Part shown: in pieces, positions 1 to 6,302 of the stretch
Position numbering within the stretch: the stretch's first letter is position 1
Layout of the letters: each line of letters begins with the position of its first letter
Translations under genes and position numbers: made by a program
Notes under the pieces: model-generated
Database searches by the model: none
What the model was told of the DNA's origin: nothing
What the model saw: only the letters and a program-made list of their open reading frames with translations
DNA from: an uncultured Haemophilus sp.
GTDB taxonomy: Bacteria; Pseudomonadota; Gammaproteobacteria; Enterobacterales; Pasteurellaceae
Assembly (NCBI RefSeq): GCF_905207935.1
Contig: NZ_CAJLNI010000033.1
Span: 1-16,525, forward strand
Direction: 5' to 3'
DNA length: 16,525 bases

Positions 1-1
1 A

Positions 2-37
2 AAAAATCGCTTAAAAGAAACCGCACTTGTGGCTTGA
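2..37 (+). CDS. possible 3' end of an upstream plus-strand gene
   Basis: An open frame enters from the left edge and would end at a TGA at 35-37 with the residues KNRLKETALVA. The uptake signal at 20-28 encodes its TAL. A strong plus-strand terminator follows 20 bases later, so a plus-strand gene must end close to here. A second frame stays open to a TGA at 55-57, so the choice of frame is not certain. The tail is too short to identify the product. Confidence 0.35.
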   Translation, partial: KNRLKETALVA

Positions 38-56
38 TTAGCGTCATAAATGAATG

Positions 57-92
57 ACGGGCGAACTTAAATGGTTCGCCCGTTTTTTATTG
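57..92 (+). terminator. rho-independent terminator of the gene left of the window
   Basis: A perfect 10-bp stem (57-66 paired with 74-83, core CGGGCGAAC) has a 7-base loop and runs directly into a T-rich tail at 83-91. The T-run lies on the plus-strand side, so it ends transcription entering from the left. On the minus strand the hairpin has no T-run, so it is at best a weak stop for nikO. Confidence 0.85.
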
Positions 93-121
93 AATTATTT
101 CCTTACGCATTATGAATGCAT

Positions 122-763
122 TTAGCCATCATTATCTGTAGCTAAAGATAAACAGGAATCCGCAAGTGTTTCACTAAAGCGTAAATCATGTGAAGCAATA
201 AGCATTGGCAACTGTAATTCGCGTAAAAGTGCGGTCAGTTTGGCGATATTTTTTACATCGAGTCCATTAGTTGGTTCATCTAATAATAATACTTTGGGTT
301 GCATCGCCAGTACGCCGGCTAGCGCAGTAAAATTCTGTTCACCACCAGATAAGGTATTCACAGAACGATCTTTTAATCCAACAATATTTAGACGTTCCAA
401 CTGTTGTAATGCAATTTGATAGGCTTCATCTCTGTTCAATCCTTGATTGAGAGGACCAAAGGCCACATCATCAAGTACAGTTGGGCCGAAAAGTTGATCG
501 CCAGCATGCTGGAAACAGATGCCTATTTTTCCACGCAATGGTACAAAATCCTTTTCTTGTCGACATACATTACCGAACCAGCGAATTTCTCCTTGTTGGT
601 AAAGTATAAAACCTAATAGGCAATGTAATAGGGTGGATTTTCCACAACCAATATCACCTTGTAAAAAAAGATGATGGCCTTCAGGGAGTTCAAAAGAAAG
701 GTTATCAATAATCACACGCTGCTCGCGCATGATTTGTAATTGTTTGACTTCGAGGACGTTCAT
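122..763 (-). CDS. nikO: nickel ECF transporter ATP-binding protein NikO
   Basis: Predicted cytoplasmic ATPase of an ECF-type nickel importer (CbiO/NikO family), 213 residues, near the short end for the family. Visible motifs are Walker A GDIGCGKS (36-43), the Q-loop segment FQHAGDQLF (about 84-92), the signature LSGGE (138-142), Walker B VLLLDEP (158-164) and the switch histidine in ASHD (about 190-193). The residues after LSGG are EQNFTALA rather than the usual QKQR-like string, an unusual signature helix. The ATG at 763 overlaps the nikQ stop by one base, implying translational coupling. A TTG one codon upstream is also possible but less likely. Choice of nickel over cobalt rests on context: nikK, nikL, nimR and hyp genes. 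Confidence 0.9.
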   Translation of the reverse strand: MNVLEVKQLQIMREQRVIIDNLSFELPEGHHLFLQGDIGCGKSTLLHCLLGFILYQQGEIRWFGNVCRQEKDFVPLRGKIGICFQHAGDQLFGPTVLDDVAFGPLNQGLNRDEAYQIALQQLERLNIVGLKDRSVNTLSGGEQNFTALAGVLAMQPKVLLLDEPTNGLDVKNIAKLTALLRELQLPMLIASHDLRFSETLADSCLSLATDNDG

Positions 764-1407
764 CAAGATTTATCCTGTGTTTTTTTCACATCATGCAGCT
801 GAAAGCCACGAGCTTTTAGCGCCATTTCTGTTTTTTCTGCTTTAACGAGGGCATGAATTAATAATAATGCCACACGCTGCGCCGCGATAAATAAGGTTCT
901 GCCATTAAGTTTTGGCTGGTAGCCACGTGCTCGAATTGCCATATCCATCTTTTTATGTACTTCACTGAACACTGAAATATAGCGAACAGTGAGAACAAAG
1001 AGATGAAGTAGTTTTTCAGGTAATGGCAAACGGCACAATGCCTGCAATAAAAGGCTCTCGTTCATATCCATTAACAAGAGTCGGGTTAAACTTAAAATCA
1101 AATTAAAACGTAGCGTGATGAGCAGTGCGAGCTGAATACCCATAGGATTTAATACTAAACCTTGCTCGGTGATTTTCCAGCTTAAGGTTAACCAAACGAG
1201 TAGCGTAAAGAGATTTAGTTTAAGCCAATATTTGAAATAACTGACAAGGGATTTTCGATAGCATATTAGCGCAATAAGTAATCCGCCGAATACGATTAGA
1301 TTAAGGATAATAAGCGCTGAACCATGTGTCATTGTGCTGACGATAAGTCCACACAAAAACACATAAATCAATCGTAAGTGCGGTTGAAAAATAGCAAGGA
1401 AATTCAT
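763..1407 (-). CDS. nikQ: nickel ECF transporter transmembrane protein NikQ
   Basis: Membrane coupling (T) component of the nickel importer, CbiQ/NikQ family, 214 residues. The N-terminal half is strongly hydrophobic with several membrane segments. The C-terminal half carries two Ala-Arg-Gly motifs, ARGYQ (about 160) and ARGFQ (about 199), which in this family sit on the coupling helices that dock into the ATPases. Its ATG overlaps the nikM stop in an ATGA junction, and its stop overlaps the nikO start, so all three are probably translated in step. An uptake signal lies in its first codons (1376-1384). Confidence 0.9.
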   Translation of the reverse strand: MNFLAIFQPHLRLIYVFLCGLIVSTMTHGSALIILNLIVFGGLLIALICYRKSLVSYFKYWLKLNLFTLLVWLTLSWKITEQGLVLNPMGIQLALLITLRFNLILSLTRLLLMDMNESLLLQALCRLPLPEKLLHLFVLTVRYISVFSEVHKKMDMAIRARGYQPKLNGRTLFIAAQRVALLLIHALVKAEKTEMALKARGFQLHDVKKTQDKS

Positions 1408-2015
1408 TTCACCACACTGAGCGCTGTTGGATACATTTTGTTTAACAATAAGACCACACCGACACTGACGATACTGTCGATAATAAATACGGGGATATGT
1501 GATATCACCAGAAGCATGATCAGATCGCTATAGGCTTTACCTCCATCCAATGCTAAGACTAGAGAGGCGAGCAAGGCTGAACCGCCAACACCGATTACAC
1601 CAGCTCCAATTCCTGCTGTAATTTGAGTACGACGGGAATTGTCATGCTCAAGTCTTTTTGCAAATAGCCAATGTACAAGAAGAGCAGGTAATGCCATTAT
1701 GCATAAATTGACACCTAATACGGCAAATCCACCAAAGGAAAAGAGCAGGGCTTGTAGGACTAATGCGATTAAAAAAGCAGGGAAAACAGCCCAGCCAAGA
1801 AACAGGCCGGCCATGCCGTTTAAGATGAGATGCACGCTACCAATGCCTACCGGTACATGAATGGTGCCAGCAACAAAAAAAGCAGCAGCAAACAATGCTG
1901 TTAGCGGCAATTGCTGCGAATTGAGTCGTTTAAGACCAATCATTACGCAGACTAATGCGACAGCTGCACCACCAAGCAATACGGGTGTATGCAACACACC
2001 TTCCGATAAATGCAT
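1404..2015 (-). CDS. nikM: nickel ECF transporter substrate-binding membrane protein NikM
   Basis: Substrate-specific (S) component of the nickel importer, CbiM/NikM family, 203 residues. The ATG at 2015 is chosen over one nine codons upstream (2042) for two reasons. The family requires an exposed Met-His N-terminus as part of the metal site, and this start gives MHLSEGVLHTP. An AAGGAAAG ribosome site also lies just before it, inside the end of nikL. Further candidate ligands are His9, His53 and His62 (in GSVHL), and the late SHIPVFIID segment is family-typical. The rest is mostly transmembrane. One base separates it from the nikL stop, and it overlaps nikQ by four. Confidence 0.9.
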   Translation of the reverse strand: MHLSEGVLHTPVLLGGAAVALVCVMIGLKRLNSQQLPLTALFAAAFFVAGTIHVPVGIGSVHLILNGMAGLFLGWAVFPAFLIALVLQALLFSFGGFAVLGVNLCIMALPALLVHWLFAKRLEHDNSRRTQITAGIGAGVIGVGGSALLASLVLALDGGKAYSDLIMLLVISHIPVFIIDSIVSVGVVLLLNKMYPTALSVVK

Positions 2016-2016
2016 A

Positions 2017-2520
2017 TTATCTTTCCTTAGATTGCGACGCACGCGTCATTTTTGAGGCTCTAATCAATGCCCATAAGCCAAAAATACCAACAATATAGCC
2101 GATACCACCAATAATATCGTGCAGGTAAATTTTGTCTTTTAATTTAGAAATATCTTCGCGGACCAACATCAATGCATTGTCACTGTTATTAGTGGTTTGC
2201 GCAGATACTCTGTTGGCAACAATTGAGGCTCGATGTCCTTCTTCACCTTCTATCACTACTTTAATGGCACCTTCGGCAGTGGTATTGATCGGATAGGCAA
2301 ATTGCCCATCGCGATCCGTTTTACCTTCCAATAGAGGGGAGTCCTGACCAGCTTGCAAAATCTCCATATAGGTTTCTGCCGCTGGGGTCATATCGGAATA
2401 ATAGGCTTTGCCGGAAACTGTGCGTCCATCATATTGTGCAAAAACATGCAAACTATGAGCCAATGCTGATGGTGCGCACAGCCAGGTGAAAAGTGCGGTT
2501 AAAAATACAACTCTTTTCAT
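2017..2520 (-). CDS. nikL: nickel transporter accessory protein NikL
   Basis: Accessory component of the Pasteurellaceae NikKLMQO nickel importer, 167 residues. A signal peptide with predicted cleavage after ALA (residue 21) leaves a mature N-terminus HSLHVFAQYDG. A periplasmic beta-rich domain follows, and one hydrophobic helix near residues 135-155 (GGIGYIVGIFGLWALI) anchors the C-terminus with basic residues after it. This resembles CbiN-like or NikN-like two-membrane partners of NikM. The start overlaps the nikK stop by one base (TAATG). An uptake signal lies in the signal-peptide coding region (2491-2499). The exact biochemical role is inferred from operon position. Confidence 0.85.
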   Translation of the reverse strand: MKRVVFLTALFTWLCAPSALAHSLHVFAQYDGRTVSGKAYYSDMTPAAETYMEILQAGQDSPLLEGKTDRDGQFAYPINTTAEGAIKVVIEGEEGHRASIVANRVSAQTTNNSDNALMLVREDISKLKDKIYLHDIIGGIGYIVGIFGLWALIRASKMTRASQSKER

Positions 2521-3203
2521 TATTTCGCGTCAAAAGTTAGCATATATTCAACACTACGTTTGTTATAGTCAGGGTTGTCTTTAACCGGCTCGTCAAATTC
2601 AGCCCAGACTTTGTTATAGCCTGCTTTAGGGGTGAATTGTGCAATACCTTTTTCATTGGTTAAGTTGAATGGGTGATCTTCGCCTAAACCCACTTTGATG
2701 CCTTGCACCGGTTTACCTTTTACTAACACAAGAATATCGAGTGGTTGTCCCGCTTTCGGTTCACTTTGTGGGATCAATTCATAATCCATGTTGTGTGATT
2801 TATTTGCTTGCGCATCCCAGTGTAAAATCGCTTTGCCGAATTTGACTGGGTTAACACTGAGTACAGCTTCAGGTGCTTGCTGTTTGGTTTTTTCGACATA
2901 TTTACCGCTTGGCAATTTTGACCAAACGCCATTATCAAAGCGAATAAATGCGATGGCCGCATCAGGTGCAGCAAAGTGTGCTTCGCCTTCTTTAAAGTTT
3001 ACTGTGGCATTTTGCAATTGGCCTTTAGCATCAAGTAGGCGTACCGCTTTTAATTTGCTTTGAGGATAGGTTTCAGTTTCCTCATGACCAAATTTAACCA
3101 CATATTGCCCTTTTACATCCTTAATGGGCTCCAACCAAACATTATGTGCATTAGCGAGTGAAGCACCGAATAGTGCTGTGATAAGTAATGCTGTTTTTTT
3201 CAT
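2520..3203 (-). CDS. nikK: periplasmic nickel-uptake protein NikK (DUF4198 family)
   Basis: First gene of the nickel operon, 227 residues, DUF4198-type periplasmic protein. The first 19 residues (MKKTALLITALFGASLANA) form a clear signal peptide, and the mature protein would start HNVWLEP. It has no C-terminal anchor. The family is believed to bind or hand nickel to the NikLM membrane complex. Translation is set by a strong AAGGAGAA site eight bases before the ATG. Transcription should start at the NimR-type promoter at 3242-3272. Confidence 0.88.
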   Translation of the reverse strand: MKKTALLITALFGASLANAHNVWLEPIKDVKGQYVVKFGHEETETYPQSKLKAVRLLDAKGQLQNATVNFKEGEAHFAAPDAAIAFIRFDNGVWSKLPSGKYVEKTKQQAPEAVLSVNPVKFGKAILHWDAQANKSHNMDYELIPQSEPKAGQPLDILVLVKGKPVQGIKVGLGEDHPFNLTNEKGIAQFTPKAGYNKVWAEFDEPVKDNPDYNKRSVEYMLTFDAK

Positions 3204-3241
3204 GGAAGTTCTCCTTTTCTAACATGTGAATACTGTGATAA

Positions 3242-3272
3242 AGTATAAAATATGAAGTAACTTCAGAGTCAA
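3242..3272 (-). promoter_or_regulatory. MerR-type promoter of nikKLMQO
   Basis: Read on the minus strand there is a -35 TTGACT (3267-3272), a 19-base spacer (3248-3266) and a -10 TATACT (3242-3247). An over-long 19-base spacer with a near-consensus -35 is the hallmark of promoters activated by MerR-family proteins, which untwist the spacer when metal is bound. The spacer holds the dyad TGAAGT-A-ACTTCA. The regulator gene nimR lies next to it and divergent. Transcription should begin near 3235. Confidence 0.8.
3253..3265. promoter_or_regulatory. likely NimR operator dyad
   Basis: TGAAGT and ACTTCA are perfect 6-base inverted repeats separated by a single A, lying inside the 19-base spacer of the nikK promoter and about 25 bases before the nimR start. 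A MerR-family dimer bound here would act on nikK and could also repress nimR. Binding is inferred from position and promoter architecture. Confidence 0.7.
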
Positions 3273-3289
3273 GTGTAATTTAGTAAAAA

Positions 3290-3703
3290 ATGAAAATTGG
3301 TCAACTAGCCAATATCGTTGGCTGTACGGTGGAAGCCGTACGTTTCTATGAAAAGCAAGGATTAATCGAACCCGCCAAGCGAACAAGTGGTAATTTTCGC
3401 GTTTATACGGAAGAGCATTTGAAACAACTTTCTTTCATTTGCTATTGCCGCAGTTTGGATATTTCACTAAAAGAAATCAAAATGTTGCTCAATCCTCAAT
3501 GCGCCACTCAAGAGCAGGAAAGGGAAATTAATAAGCTGCTAGATCGACATATTCGAGAAGTATCAAAACGGATCCATGAATTGGCTCACTTAAGAATTCG
3601 CTTGATTCAGCTCAAAGGAAAATGTAGTCACTTTGAGCAAAATAATGATTTAATGAATACCTTATTGCAGCATAGCGGCATTAATTTTGTGCCGCTAAAA
3701 TGA
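3290..3703 (+). CDS. nimR: MerR-family nickel-responsive regulator NimR
   Basis: Metal-sensing transcription factor, 137 residues. The N-terminal winged helix-turn-helix (MKIGQLANIVGCTVEAVRFYEKQGLI) is typical of MerR proteins. A long dimerisation helix spans about 78-112. Cys71 (NPQC) and Cys112 (GKCSH) line up with the first two metal cysteines of CadR/PbrR-type sensors. The third cysteine of those sensors is missing, and His114 lies near the site, consistent with a nickel sensor. NimR is known from H. influenzae as the nickel-dependent regulator of this transporter. The start has no clear Shine-Dalgarno sequence, which would keep expression low. Here nimR stands directly before hydrogenase maturation genes. 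Confidence 0.85.
   Translation: MKIGQLANIVGCTVEAVRFYEKQGLIEPAKRTSGNFRVYTEEHLKQLSFICYCRSLDISLKEIKMLLNPQCATQEQEREINKLLDRHIREVSKRIHELAHLRIRLIQLKGKCSHFEQNNDLMNTLLQHSGINFVPLK
3674..3696 (+). other. hairpin over the nimR stop region
   Basis: A perfect 7-bp stem (AGCGGCA at 3674-3680, TGCCGCT at 3690-3696) with a 9-base loop covers the last codons of nimR. It is followed by AAAATGATG rather than a T-run, so it does not look like a full intrinsic terminator. It may slow 3' decay or partly reduce read-through into hypA. Confidence 0.45.
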
Positions 3704-3773
3704 TGTCTAGCACGAGTACCAGTAAAAATTTTTCAAATAATGTTTAAATATCGAACAGCGAAACATAGAAAAG

Positions 3774-3803
3774 CTGAAAATAAACATCAAAAAAGAGTAG
3801 AAT
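3774..3803 (+). promoter_or_regulatory. candidate hypA promoter
   Basis: A -10-like TAGAAT (3798-3803) lies 18 bases after a weak -35-like CTGAAA (3774-3779), about 40 bases before the hypA ATG. The 137-base gap between nimR and hypA supports an independent promoter. No NimR-type dyad is seen here. Confidence 0.4.
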
Positions 3804-3840
3804 TGGAACAGACTGCTTTTTTTATTTTAAGGAGAAAATC

Positions 3841-4182
3841 ATGCATGAGATGTCTCTCTGTCAGAATATTATGGAAATTATTGATCAACAACAGAAAAAG
3901 CATGAAATCCATGAAGTGACAGATATTTGGCTAGAAATTGGGGCACTGTCTTGTGTCGAGCAAAGTGCGGTAGAATTTTGCTTTGAAATTATGCGTAAAG
4001 ATACCGTTGCTGAAAATTGTCAGTTACATTTTATCCATTTACCTGCGATTGCATGGTGCTGGCAATGTCAAAAGGAAGTTGAGATTGAAGCCTATCAAGA
4101 TTGCTGTCCACATTGTCACAGTGCATGTTTACAACGTCGAAGTGGCACCGAATTTAGAGTGAAAGAAATTGCCGTAAAATAG
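3841..4182 (+). CDS. hypA: hydrogenase maturation nickel metallochaperone HypA
   Basis: Cytoplasmic chaperone that with HypB delivers nickel to the large subunit of NiFe hydrogenase, 113 residues, a normal length. The N-terminal Met-His-Glu gives the His2 nickel ligand. The zinc domain has two CxxC pairs, CWQC (73-76) and CPHC (89-92), with an extra Cys88. Translation starts from a strong AAGGAG site. HybF, the HypA paralogue of hydrogenase-2 operons, has the same motifs, so the name is fixed mainly by the hypB-hypD-hypE context. Confidence 0.93.
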   Translation: MHEMSLCQNIMEIIDQQQKKHEIHEVTDIWLEIGALSCVEQSAVEFCFEIMRKDTVAENCQLHFIHLPAIAWCWQCQKEVEIEAYQDCCPHCHSACLQRRSGTEFRVKEIAVK

Positions 4183-4288
4183 CAAAGATATCTAAATGGA
4201 CAAATTAAATTTGATCTTTTGAATATAAAATACGCTAACTACTTGATAGTATGTATTTATCTCTCTTCAAAGAATATATTTAACATTG

Positions 4289-4303
4289 AGAATATGGTAT
4301 TCT
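4289..4303 (+). promoter_or_regulatory. hypB promoter with a palindrome over the -10
   Basis: The 187-base gap between hypA and hypB contains TGG-TATTCT, an extended -10 (TG at 4295-4296, hexamer 4298-4303) without a good -35. The hexamer is the right arm of a perfect inverted repeat, AGAATA-TGG-TATTCT. A repressor bound there would block the promoter. The start would fall about 60 bases before the hypB ATG. No close match to FNR, CRP or Fur consensus sites was found in the gap. Confidence 0.45.
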
Positions 4304-4369
4304 AACGCACATGAATTACCATAGATTCTAAGCATTTACAGAATAAACGAAAAATTATTGAGGTGACTT

Positions 4370-5176
4370 ATGTGTACAACCTGTGGCTGTGGCCATCCAG
4401 ACCAAGTCAGAATCGGTGAATTACCGCATGTTCATAATGATTCCAACGCACAACATGCGACCAAACTACCTAATTTTTCTCACTCCTCCTTCCGCATGCC
4501 AGACACGCCGCTACAAGAAGAAACACAGCAACGATTACTGAAAGTAGAACAAGATATTCTCGGTGCAAACAATCAATTGGCCGATATGAATCGTCGTTTT
4601 TTTGCGAATCAGCATATTTTGGCACTTAATCTTGTTTCAAGTCCTGGCTCAGGCAAAACAACCTTGTTGACGACCACATTAAATGCATTAAAAAATGACT
4701 ATCCTTGTTATGTGATTGAGGGCGATCAACAAACAGAAAACGATGCGGATCGTATTCGTCAAACAGGTGTACCGGCGATTCAAGTTAATACGGGCAAAGG
4801 TTGTCACTTAGATGCACAAATGATTGGTAATGCATTGGTGAAATTGCAGCCACAGGAAAATAGTCTGATGTTTATTGAAAATGTCGGAAACCTAGTTTGT
4901 CCGTCAGAGTTTGATTTAGGTGAGCATGCCAAAGTGGTGATTTTATCCGTGACAGAAGGTGAAGATAAACCGCTGAAATATCCACATATGTTTGCGGCTT
5001 CTAAATTAATGATTTTAAATAAAGTGGATTTACTACCTTACTTGAATTTCGATGTGGAAAAATGTATTGCTTATGCAAAACAAGTGAATCCAACAATTGA
5101 GGTTATCCAGTTATCTTCTCAAAGTGGAGAAGGATTACAGCAATGGCTAGACTGGTTAAAAGCGCAAGAACGATAG
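4370..5176 (+). CDS. hypB: hydrogenase/nickel maturation GTPase HypB
   Basis: SIMIBI-class GTPase that drives nickel insertion into NiFe hydrogenase, 268 residues. The N-terminal CTTCGCG matches the high-affinity CxxCxC nickel site of E. coli HypB. The next 40 residues contain scattered histidines but no long polyhistidine store. The GTPase domain shows the P-loop SPGSGKT (91-97), EGDQQTENDADR (about 117-128) and NKVD (217-220). Cys145-His146 and Cys177 correspond to the second metal site in the G domain. A GAGGTG site precedes the ATG. hypD follows after 9 bases with no hypC between. Confidence 0.95.
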   Translation: MCTTCGCGHPDQVRIGELPHVHNDSNAQHATKLPNFSHSSFRMPDTPLQEETQQRLLKVEQDILGANNQLADMNRRFFANQHILALNLVSSPGSGKTTLLTTTLNALKNDYPCYVIEGDQQTENDADRIRQTGVPAIQVNTGKGCHLDAQMIGNALVKLQPQENSLMFIENVGNLVCPSEFDLGEHAKVVILSVTEGEDKPLKYPHMFAASKLMILNKVDLLPYLNFDVEKCIAYAKQVNPTIEVIQLSSQSGEGLQQWLDWLKAQER

Positions 5177-5185
5177 GAGCATCAA

Positions 5186-6298
5186 ATGCAGTTTGTTGAT
5201 GAATTTCGTGATCCTGAACTGGCCAAAAGTCTGTTGCAGCGACTACAAAAAATAATGGAAAAACAACAGCACTTTACGCCAGAAAATCCGTTATATCTAA
5301 TGGAGGTCTGCGGCGGACATACTCATACCATTTTTAAATTTGGGCTTGATCGTTTATTACCCAAAAGTATTGAGTTTATTCACGGTCCGGGCTGTCCAGT
5401 GTGTGTCTTACCGATGGGGCGAATTGATGTTTGTATTGAGATTGCTCGTCGTCCAGAAGTGATTTTCTGTACTTTCGGTGATGCGATGCGAGTACGCGGA
5501 CGTTTAGGCTCATTATTAGAAGCCAAAGCGCAAGGCGCAGATGTTCGTATTGTTTATTCACCGCTTGATGCATTGAATATCGCATCAAATAATCCAGACA
5601 AAAAAGTGGTGTTCTTTTCACTTGGTTTTGAAACGACCATGCCAAGTGCCGCAATTACCTTGCAACAAGCGAAAAAACAACAGGTAAAAAACTTTTTTGT
5701 GGTATGCCAAAATATTACTATCATCCCGACATTACACAGCTTATTGTCGCAAGGACAAGTAAAAATTGACGGCTTTATTGCGCCCGGTCATGTCAGCATG
5801 GTAATTGGTTCTGAACCTTACCAAGAATTATGTGACACCTATCATAAGCCTTTTGTGATCACTGGTTTTGAACCTTTAGATATCCTACAAGCAATTTTAA
5901 TGTTGGTAACACAGATTGCTGAACAACGCTGTGAAGTGGAAAATCAGTATAAACGCATTGTACACCAGCATGGCAATCTGTTGGCTCAACAGGCAATCAG
6001 TGAAGTATTCCGCTTGAAAGCCAGCAGCGAATGGCGTGGATTGGGCGAAATTGCCGAATCGGGTGTAGAACTGACAGATGATTATCAATGCTTTGATGCG
6101 GAAGCGCATTTTGCATGTCAGCCACATCAAGTTGCTGATGATCCTGATTCTCGCTGCGGTGATGTATTAATCGGTAAATGTAAGCCGGCGGATTGCCCAT
6201 TATTTGCTAAAAAATGTAATCCTGACAATGCCTATGGTGCATTGATGGTATCTTCCGAAGGGGCATGTGCGGCCTATTATCAATACAGACGGGAATAA
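5186..6298 (+). CDS. hypD: hydrogenase maturation iron-sulfur protein HypD
   Basis: Scaffold on which the Fe(CN)2CO group of NiFe hydrogenase is assembled, normally in complex with HypC. It has 370 residues, full family length. Conserved parts are CGGHTH (42-47) and GPGCPVC (67-73, Cys70 and Cys73). The C-terminal cysteine cluster, which holds the 4Fe-4S centre in this family, includes Cys324, Cys332, Cys337, Cys344 and Cys361. A TAGGAG ribosome site lies before the ATG. There is no HypC domain fused to either end, so the HypC partner must come from elsewhere. Confidence 0.95.
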   Translation: MQFVDEFRDPELAKSLLQRLQKIMEKQQHFTPENPLYLMEVCGGHTHTIFKFGLDRLLPKSIEFIHGPGCPVCVLPMGRIDVCIEIARRPEVIFCTFGDAMRVRGRLGSLLEAKAQGADVRIVYSPLDALNIASNNPDKKVVFFSLGFETTMPSAAITLQQAKKQQVKNFFVVCQNITIIPTLHSLLSQGQVKIDGFIAPGHVSMVIGSEPYQELCDTYHKPFVITGFEPLDILQAILMLVTQIAEQRCEVENQYKRIVHQHGNLLAQQAISEVFRLKASSEWRGLGEIAESGVELTDDYQCFDAEAHFACQPHQVADDPDSRCGDVLIGKCKPADCPLFAKKCNPDNAYGALMVSSEGACAAYYQYRRE

Positions 6299-6302
6299 AA
6301 CA

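Noticed and set aside
2016..2042. Longer NikM starting at 2042
   Set aside because: It would bury the Met-His N-terminus needed for metal binding, and the AAGGAAAG site favours 2015.
3204..3289. Cobalamin riboswitch before the CbiMQO-like operon
   Set aside because: The gap is only 86 bases and is filled by the MerR-type promoter and the divergent start, so a cobalamin riboswitch cannot fit. This also supports nickel rather than cobalt as substrate.
3674..3696. Hairpin at the nimR end as an intrinsic terminator
   Set aside because: No T-run follows on either strand; kept only as an unexplained hairpin.
3796..3825. Possible sigma-54 promoter before hypA (GG and GC pairs in GGAACAGACTGC)
   Set aside because: Only 8 bases separate the GG and GC; sigma-54 sites need 10. 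The context matches a weak sigma-70 promoter better.
4210..4226. FNR-like site TTGAT before hypB
   Set aside because: The second half-site does not match ATCAA at the required 4-base spacing.
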